Of a stretch of 64,000 nt of DNA, positions 56,986 to 64,000 are shown in pieces. How positions within the stretch are numbered: the stretch's first letter is position 1; every line of letters starts with the position of its first letter. A model generated the notes under the pieces. It saw only the letters and a list, made by a program, of their open reading frames with translations, searched no databases and was not told the DNA's origin. The stretch lies in the NCBI GenBank assembly GCA_036250195.1, contig JAVHZZ010000003.1:54241521-54305520 (forward strand), given 5' to 3'. The DNA is from Mixophyes australis. Taxonomy: Eukaryota; Chordata; Amphibia; Anura; Limnodynastidae. Position numbers and translations under genes: made by a program.

Positions 56986-57779
56986 TGAACGCAGTTTGGG
57001 TCCACGGCCATAATGACTAAACACTCACAGACTGTTCAGCGCTGGCCTGGATTCCCTAGGGATTGTGGTCCGCTGAAAAATGTAAGTGGGCCACCCCCCT
57101 AGGGACACCCAGCCCAGTGCCGATAGCACTAGGGCTCTTCCTACTACCCCTGGGCTGCGGGTAGTAGGGTAATAAATGGGGATTTTGTATGAAAAAAAAC
57201 AAAAAAATAAATAAATTTTGATTTGTGGAACTACATGTCCCAGCCAGCCATGCCTAAATAGTGTGGGCATGTTGCTACTTGTCTAACTACAAGCACCAGC
57301 GTACCCATAGTACCCAGGGCATGTTTGCACTTGTAGTAGAACCACAAGTGCCAACATGCTCTTACACCCACGGCTGGCTGTGATCTGTAGTTCCACAAAG
57401 CAAAATGTTAAATAAAAGCACAACACCCTCATTCCAACCACAAATCTTTATTAAAAATAATAAAACCCCAAGAAATACAGTAAACACCCTCATGTACACC
57501 ATAGATTTTTATTGAAAATAACAAAAAACAAAATACTCACCATGGACGAAATCCTCAGTTTTATGATGCTTTACCTACACACACTAATTTACGCAAAGTC
57601 CCAAAAATTATTTTGTACCTTCGAAGAAATGTCCGGCTTGCCCACTGTCCCACAAATATTTGTACCTTACAAATGTCCATGCTTGGCCAGTGTTCAAAAA
57701 GAAATGTTTGTAAATTTCAAAAAATTTACCTCCTTGTAAAATCTTTAATTCTGCTGTACAGGGGATGCCATTGTTGCTT

Positions 57780-58050
57780 GCAGTGCTGGGGCCCTTCTTC
57801 ATTGCAGTGTAGGTGCCAAATCTTCTTTGCAGTTCTGGGGCCCTTCTTCATTGCAGTGTAGGGGCCCAATCTCCTTTGCAGTGCTGGGGCCATTCTTCAT
57901 TGCAGTGTGGGGGCCCATTCTCTTGTGCAGTGCTGGGGCCCTTCTTGATTGCAGTGTAGGGGGCCCATTCTCTTGTGCAGTGCTGGGGCCCTTCTTGATT
58001 GCAGTGTAGGGGCCCAATCTCCTTTGCAGTGCTGGGGCCATTCTTGATTG
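57780..58050. repeat. About 49-bp tandem repeat inside element C
   Basis: Five or more units of GCAGTGCTGGGGCCCTTCTT plus CATTGCAGTGTAGGGGCCCA plus ATCTCCTTT, each built of two similar half units. Confidence 0.9.
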
Positions 58051-58476
58051 CATTAATTTACTTTTATTTTTTTATAGTAAAATGAGTGCCTTAACCAATT
58101 CAAACTCGCTAGGACCAATAATAGAGCACGAGGGGGTGCATGCAAAAAAACAATTGAATTGAGGGGGGTTTTTTTTAAACGCGCGCTCGAACAGGAAAAA
58201 CCGAGCGCGTTTTTTTTTTTTTCGAGCGCGAAATTTTAACGCATCTCGCTAACAATTGAATACCCCCCTAGCTATCATTTTGTAGAATGTACTAAATAAA
58301 TGATAGCTAGAATCTGATTGGTTTTTCAAACCCGCAGAAAAACTCTCCGCTTGTTACATTTACCCCTTGCTGTCATTTATATAGTACCTTGTAGAAATGG
58401 ATAGCTAGAATCTGATTGGTTGCTATGAGCACCATATCCACTTTTGCATTTTAGAAGGTTTAGTAAATTCATCTCA

Positions 58477-59640
58477 AAATTGTAATTGATGACATACTGT
58501 AGGTACTCTGCATTACTTGAGGATCTGCATACTATCAATTTTGAATATCTTGAAATATTTCTATAAATAGTACTATTATCTCAAATTTCAGTGGCAATAG
58601 AAAAAATATGGGGAATCTCTAATGGTTGTAGAATTTTAATGAAATATTAGTATACCATGATATATAACTGAATGCATAGATAAGTATTGAAAAATATATA
58701 TACCAACAAGGTTAACATACTGGTCTTTTTTAAAGACCCACATGAGAGCAGTGATGTTTAGGTATTGAGTTACTGTAGATCATGCACCAGTTTACTTAAG
58801 GTATGTGTACAAAGCCTGCATATATAGTATGTTTAGCAGTCTTCTCACTGACAGCTGTGTTTTATGTCAAAGTTCTTTCAGCTGCTATTTTGTGTATATT
58901 TGCAAATTCTACATGAAAGAGAAGTTATAGATAAGTAACTGGATCATGATGATGAGATAAGACATTCCAGGGGTACCGGGGAGGCAGAATAAGAGAGTAG
59001 AATATGTTAGGAAAGAAAATCACCTATTCTTAAAATTCACAGCTACAGATTCAGACAAATGTGAGAATCAGTATTGGCAAATTGATATGCAAATCACGAC
59101 CAATTTGGCAAAAATTTGGTAAATAGATAACATCCAATATAAAATCAGACAACCCGGTCCCATTTACAAAGCAGCAGTAGCCAGTGATAGACCTGGATCA
59201 CCACTGTTCTGTCATTATTTCTTTGACATTTTGCATGCTTTGCTGGCAGAATTTAATCTTAAGTGCTACCCTAAACCCTTCTCAGCATCTATCTCTAAAG
59301 ATCCCTAGGGTCTGCTATCAGAGCTCTATTATCTCAGGTCCTCATGGACCACTCAGCAAACAGGGGCCCCTGCACATGCAGGTTTCATTTTTCTGTAGTG
59401 TGCTTACAGCAATGGTAATAGTGTACAGTTATCTGTTGTTTAAATAATGGGAAGAATATATTCTTTCAATTTGATGAAAATAAACAAGGCAGCCTTTATG
59501 CTAGAGCACAGTTCACATAGTTACTTGGCAATAGTGACACTGGGCTCAAGAAATTACATTATGGTGTAGTGGGATTGTCACTCTGCTCTCACTTCACTGC
59601 TACTTCTCTGCTGCAGTCACCCCAGCTTACACACTGCTAC
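58477..59640. other. Unique AT-rich sequence
   Basis: Nothing recognised. Confidence 0.45.
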
Positions 59641-59649
59641 TGTGTAGCG

Positions 59650-59801
59650 CAGTGGATTCCAAACTTTTTCAGTTCAAGGCACCCTTAGGGTCTCCAAAAA
59701 GATTTCAAGGCACCCCTAAGCCAAAATAATTACCAATTACCACCTCTGTGAGATCTCCAAGGCACCCCAGGGAGCCTAGGCGCACAGTTTGGGAATCACT
59801 G
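59650..59801. mobile_element. hAT MITE (Charlie-like ends), 152 bp
   Basis: CAGTGGATTCCAAACTTTTT to CACAGTTTGGGAATCACTG. The 8-bp TSD GTGTAGCG is at 59642-59649 and 59802-59809. Ends of this type are widespread in vertebrates. Confidence 0.92.
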
Positions 59802-59809
59802 GTGTAGCG

Positions 59810-60091
59810 GTTCACCTGTTCTCATACTCTAGATTTGGGACACACGCAACTGCAGTTTTGGGCTTCACAGTCTCTCAGAATGAATGCCCACTCTCACACC
59901 ACAAGACTCACTGACAGGATAGGGTAACAGCCGTCTGCCCTGGTGATTCTCTTAAGCTCGCACCCCCTACTCTAAGGCATCGCCAGTATCTCTCTATCTT
60001 GGAACCAGTGAGAGCCCTTTGCAGCATCTACTTAACCATTCGTCTATGATTAGGGTGGAAGGGATACACAACACTCACTAACACCAGTCTA
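59810..60091. other. Unique sequence
   Basis: Nothing recognised. Confidence 0.4.
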
Positions 60092-60099
60092 ACTTAGCC

Positions 60100-60452
60100 C
60101 AGGGCCGTCTCTTCCATTGGGCACGATGGGCAGGTGCCCGAGGGCCCTGCAGGGAAGGGGGGCCCATCCAAATCCTAAAAAAATAAATACTTCCCTCCCT
60201 GGTCCCCTCTTCCGTGCTGTGCTCGCAGTGAATGCTGGGCGTGATGTCACGCCCAGCATTCACTGCAACCACAGCACGGAAGAGGGCAGAAGAGACTCAG
60301 CGGCGCGGAAAAAAGAAGAGGATCTGAGTTAAGGTAAGTTAAGGGGGCCCCTATATATATATATATATATATATGTAAAAAAAAGTGATTATATCTATAT
60401 AATCACGTTTTTTTTTACATACATATATTTTTTTTTTACACACACACACACA

Positions 60453-60498
<46 letters not shown>

Positions 60499-60556
60499 TT
60501 AGGGGCCCGGTACACTGCATTGCCCGGGAGCCCATAAAGTTGTTAAGGTGGCCCTG
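60100..60556. mobile_element. hAT MITE with hairpin and AT repeats, 457 bp
   Basis: CAGGGCCGTCTCTTCC to TGTTAAGGTGGCCCTG, with the 8-bp TSD ACTTAGCC at 60092-60099 and 60557-60564. Inside is a hairpin (60205-60286) with arms CTTCCGTGCTGTG and GCAGTGAATGCTGGGCGTGA facing their inverses. Long AT tracts lie at 60352-60374 and 60455-60490. Confidence 0.92.
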
Positions 60557-60564
60557 ACTTAGCC

Positions 60565-62188
60565 CCTTGCTTTAGCTCTCCCTCCACCAAATGAAGTAAC
60601 GGGGAAGGAGGTTTTTTTTTTGTCAGGGCACACAAATCGCTTTTTAACACTCTTGCAAAAACTGGGTGGGTGTGTTTCTGTGCCTTAAGAATTGAATGGG
60701 TATACTTGTATGTAACAAGTGGCTAAATATAAAAATCCGCTGTTTAAAAATAAACAAACAATAAAACATTAATTTGGCTAAGAAATTAAAATATTACTTA
60801 TGGCGAAACCAACCCATCATGTGGTACAAATCTCTTCCGAAAACAAAGAGATGAAATAAACATATATGTATCATTAAAAAGCGCATTAAACTTTATGTCA
60901 CCAATGCACAATTTGGAGATTTTTTTTTAATGTTGTTTGAATCAAGTTGGCAAAAATAAATAAATAAACGATTATTTAAACAAGTTTTGCATGTAAATGT
61001 GTAAATTATAAAACATTTAAATAGACACTGGCATGCAATATACAAATGTCATTATTTTCTGCTAACTGGTTTTATAAATATCATTTTAATAGACACAACA
61101 GCACAGTAACAATCCATCACAATATTGGACACATACTGAATTTCTTGTTGGCATTAAAAACAACTTTCTGTGCCCACACTGAAAAGAGAATCTAAGGCGC
61201 TTTGCCGATGGAGGAATATGTTTAACTACTATATTTATTATAAGACAAAGGGTACTGTAAGGAAAGAGTGATACACTGTCTCTCCCTGGCTCTAGTAAAA
61301 TCTCCATTTCATTTATCTGAGTATTCTCATTTAGCTTTGTACCTCATTTGCATAATTGCTGCTTTTGAATAGCTTAGAAAAGTGTAATTGGCCTAAATTG
61401 CATCCAAATACGACTGATTGCTTAGCTGGAAGCAAATCACACCAAATATGGTCATTTGGCATTATGTGGATATCTCATCGTAAAGGATTATTGAATACAT
61501 GTGAAAATCTGGGGATTGATGTCCCCCAGAGTCTTTACTTGAATGCATGAAATCCGTTTCTGGTGAGTGAAAATAACCACATAACCCACAAAGTCTATGG
61601 ACCAAATGGCAGAACCACATCTGCTTTATATTTTAATATATTAGTTGCTCTGTTTTGGTACTTGGTAAATACAATGTAATACAAAGGAGAATGCCTTAAT
61701 GCTGACATTGCCCATTGTCTTTAAATTAGAAAAATACTTTCATACGTAATGTTTAATGGCAGTTAATTATTGCTGTTTATTGTTCCTTCATTTCTGAGTC
61801 TTCGCTATCTCCACTGAAATGCCACTAGCACCCTTAGGGCTTGTACACATTGGTTTTGAATAACAGCGCTTGTTAATTACATGGATAAAACTTTGTACTT
61901 TGTCCTCACAGAGCTTTAGAAGAGTGTTCTCAAACTTTATATGTAGCATTGTGTACTATGTATTAATCAGGGCTCCAGAAATTTCTAGTATATTGTACTA
62001 AGCATTAACACTTCTGAATGTGCAGGCAATGATGAAATTAATGTGAACCAAATGCTTGCCAGAAAGTTTGCGCATACAGGTTCATTTGCTTACATTATGT
62101 GTTGAGCTGTGAGCATCAAAATGCTTTAAGAGCACGCATTAAGCATATAAAATGTATGAAGAATACAACGATGGACTCGGTTAAGGAC
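60565..62188. other. Repeat-poor AT-rich stretch
   Basis: No gene or transposon recognised. It contains the candidate regulatory segment below. Confidence 0.5.
61300..61570. promoter_or_regulatory. Candidate conserved non-coding element
   Basis: A repeat-free segment with a perfect octamer ATTTGCAT (61346-61353) next to AATTGCTGC, GTGTAATTGGCC and CAAATCACACC-type motifs. The open frame at 61356-61550 has no known domain. Confidence 0.25.
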
Positions 62189-62191
62189 ACT

Positions 62192-62525
62192 GGGCCTGAT
62201 TCATTAAGGATCTTAAATGAAGAGGTATTTTATTTCAGCTTCCTGGACAAAACCATGTTACAATGCAAGGGGTGCAAACTAGTTTTCTGTTTTGCACATA
62301 AGTTAAATACTGACTGTTTTTTCATGTAGCACACAAATACTTGATAGCTTATTTGTACACTGAAATTTAAAGTTGATATTTGTGTGCTACATGAAAAAAA
62401 CAGTCAGTATTTAACTTATGTGCAAAACAGAAAACTAGTTTGCACCCCTTGCATTGTAACATGATTTTGTCCAGGAGACTGAAATAAGATACCTCTTCAT
62501 TTAAGATACTTAATGAATCAGGCCC
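62192..62525. mobile_element. Palindromic MITE, PIF/Harbinger-like (copy 5)
   Basis: GGGCCTGATTCATTAAGG to its inverse, flanked by ACT (62189-62191 and 62526-62528). The centre is nearly identical to 891-1223, but the loop is in the opposite orientation. The arms carry AAATGAAGAGGTAT in both halves. Confidence 0.9.
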
Positions 62526-62528
62526 ACT

Positions 62529-63254
62529 GACTTACAATGAGAACCATGATGGAGACCATGGCTTGAATTCCATTGTCTACTCCTTGTGACCTTAGATTAG
62601 TCACTGTATCTCCCTGTGTCCTGGCACTAAAAACTAGATTGTAAGCTTAGTTGTCCAGCTAGACTTGTGCCTGACAAACTGCTGAACTACTTCAACCAAT
62701 TGGTAATTAGCTGGCACCTGTATAGTGCAAATTAAACAATGAAAGAAGGTGATTGGCTGCTATGTTATCATGTAAGTAAATATGCCCTGTTTATGTCCTG
62801 TGCCATGTTATTTTGTGTGTGCTATACAGAAATCAATAATGTAATCCTCAGAATTGTCTGTATAAACTCATACCTTAAAATTGTGAAATGCTGATTCAGT
62901 CCTGGTTTAAAGCAATAAAAAACATTATGAATTATTCATTAAATGTTGCTGTAAGAAATGTTACCATATTATAACAATGCTTTCCTTCAAATCTTATTCT
63001 GAAAACAATGTACATGCAAAGTAAACTTGCAGATTGGATTGGAAGAATAGTGTACTATCTGTTGCATTTTATGTTTTATTACACAAGTGTACAGTCTAAG
63101 CATCTGTTCTTACATGTAGGCTCCAATTAAAGCTGTACTACCACCTTGAAAACATTTTTCCGAAGATGCTCCACTCCCCTTACTCATAGAGGTGTGGCTG
63201 TTTTAACCATCTCTAACTGTCTGTGAAGGGAGGGAAGTGAAAGCTGGTAGACCA
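62529..63254. other. Unique sequence
   Basis: A weak retroposon-tail-like AGATTGTAAGCTTAG lies near 62635. Otherwise nothing recognised. Confidence 0.4.
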
Positions 63255-63262
63255 ATTAGAAG

Positions 63263-63690
63263 TAGGGATGTGCACCGGCCACTTTTGGTGTCTCGTGTTT
63301 TGTGTTTTGGATTCGGATTTGCTTGAGGTTTTGGGTTCGGATTTGTTTCGCAAAACACCTGACGAAAGGTTTTGGTTCGGATTTAAGGTTTTGGATTTAT
63401 TTTGAAAAGCACAGCACAGCAAAGCACAGCACAGCACGAGATATAGCAGGACAGAGGACCACCTAACACAACCTCCCTCTACCCTGATCAATGCTCGAGT
63501 GAAGATGGCGGCGACTAGCGGGGAATTTATAGAATACGAGTATTGCAAGATCCGACAGCGGGATTATGACTCAGAGCCTTGGTTTCAGTTTTGTAATTGG
63601 CGGGAATACCTGGATCTGTCTCGGATCCGGCTCGGATCGGCAACGTTCGGGTGGGCTCGGATTTCAGATATCTGAGCCCGCTCATCTCTA
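63263..63690. mobile_element. hAT MITE with TAG...CTA ends, 428 bp
   Basis: TAGGGATGTGCACCGG to GAGCCCGCTCATCTCTA. The flanks ATTAGAAG (63255-63262) and ATTACAAG (63691-63698) match at 7 of 8. It is rich in GGATTCGGATTTG-type words and has a CACAGCA repeat. The minus-strand frame at 63213-63548 is not a gene. Confidence 0.85.
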
Positions 63691-63698
63691 ATTACAAG

Positions 63699-64000
63699 CC
63701 ACAATCTCTTGATTTTGGCTTGTGATTGGTCCTCCCATTCACTCCCCTCCACACAGTTTTTGGCCAGGGCTGTGAGAGAAATTGCAAAGCCCCAGAATAT
63801 GGTTCTATGGAGCAGCGACCAGCGCTCTAGTTAGCCAGAGAGGCTACCTTAGGAAAAATGTTTCCTAGATGGTAGTGCAGCCTTAAACATAACCAACACA
63901 TAATTATTTGGTGTAACACAAAATAAATCTCTCTGTACATATTTTCAAAACAAAAAAATACTGGTTGCACACAATGCAATAGAAAATATAGATTTTGTGT
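63699..64000. other. Unique sequence to window end
   Basis: Nothing recognised. Confidence 0.4.

Larger units (their letters stand above)
56265..58268. mobile_element. Nest level C: about 2.0-kb DNA transposon, non-coding
   Basis: Inverted ends GGTATTCAATTGTTAGCGAG (56271-56290) and CTCGCTAACAATTGAATACC, preceded by G runs, are flanked by TA or CTA. It interrupts B exactly inside ATTCTAGCT. The inside holds family D sequence (56830-57420), a 22-G run (56964-56985) and a tandem repeat at 57780. I recognise no transposase, so it is probably non-autonomous and of Harbinger type. Confidence 0.82.
56185..58366. mobile_element. Nest level B: second MITE, split
   Basis: The left part has AGGGTAAATGTATCAAGC ... 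AACCAATCAGATTCTA. The right part has TAGCTATCATTTTGTAGAAT ... CTTGTTACATTTACCCC. TTG flanks it at 56182-56184 and 58367-58369, a 3-bp TSD. Same broad family as A and as 28641-28754. Confidence 0.82.
56114..58476. mobile_element. Nest level A: oldest MITE, split
   Basis: The left part (56114-56184) has GTAGATTTACTAAACCTTC and GGTGGAGATGATGCTCATAA. The right part (58370-58476) has GCTGTCATTTATATAGTACC, TCTGATTGGTTGCTATGAGC and GGTTTAGTAAATTCATC, the inverse end. Element B interrupts it. Confidence 0.78.

Noticed and set aside
57799..58053. Open frames over 57799-58053 on both strands
   Set aside because: By-product of the 49-bp tandem repeat inside element C.

Overview
This window looks like intergenic or intronic DNA from a large, repeat-rich vertebrate genome, most likely a frog or toad (inferred). 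The reasons are AT-rich unique sequence without recognisable host exons, many V-SINE copies, decayed CR1/L2-like LINE tails, numerous short hAT and PIF/Harbinger-like non-autonomous DNA transposons with clear target-site duplications (TSDs), and Ty3/gypsy elements. I found no host protein-coding gene, rRNA or intact tRNA gene. Most open frames here are chance frames or fall inside repeats.

The one complete coding unit is a Ty3/gypsy chromovirus (LTR retrotransposon, Tf1/sushi type) at 32673-40996, flanked by the 5-bp TSD CTGCT. It has two 2034-bp LTRs that differ at four positions by my reading. It carries an open gag with a CCHC knuckle and an open pol (protease, RT, RNase H, integrase, chromodomain). 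A GGGAAAT slippery heptamer sits exactly in register for a -1 shift from gag to pol. The segment just after the 5' LTR is complementary to LTR sequence 31 bp downstream of the start of a TATA box, the signature of self-priming. The predicted leader of about 1.87 kb holds only four ATGs before gag but about fifty CATs, and contains four related hairpins, one with a compensatory pair change.

Layout: 1-12 kb has palindromic Harbinger-type MITEs (891, 4118, 11727; the last splits a telomere-like CCCTAA tract), V-SINEs and decayed LTR-like sequence. 12-27 kb has hAT MITEs with 8-bp TSDs (12793, 14877, 20634), a decayed LINE (16.7-17.8 kb), a decayed gypsy RNase H/integrase relic (about 22 kb) and more palindromic MITEs. 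28-30 kb has a mariner-like transposase pseudogene broken by a MITE, then an LTR fragment. 32.7-41 kb is the chromovirus. 43-46 kb is minisatellite holding a solo LTR with a 5-bp TSD. 49.5-50.6 kb is a 34-bp minisatellite. 52-54.9 kb is a 31-bp minisatellite with higher-order structure, interrupted by a hAT MITE. 56.1-58.5 kb is a three-deep nest of transposons. 59-64 kb has further hAT MITEs and a palindromic MITE.

Four repeat-free AT-rich stretches (about 18.7, 19.95, 48.0 and 61.3 kb) carry homeodomain- or POU-type motifs and could be conserved regulatory elements; this cannot be tested from one sequence.
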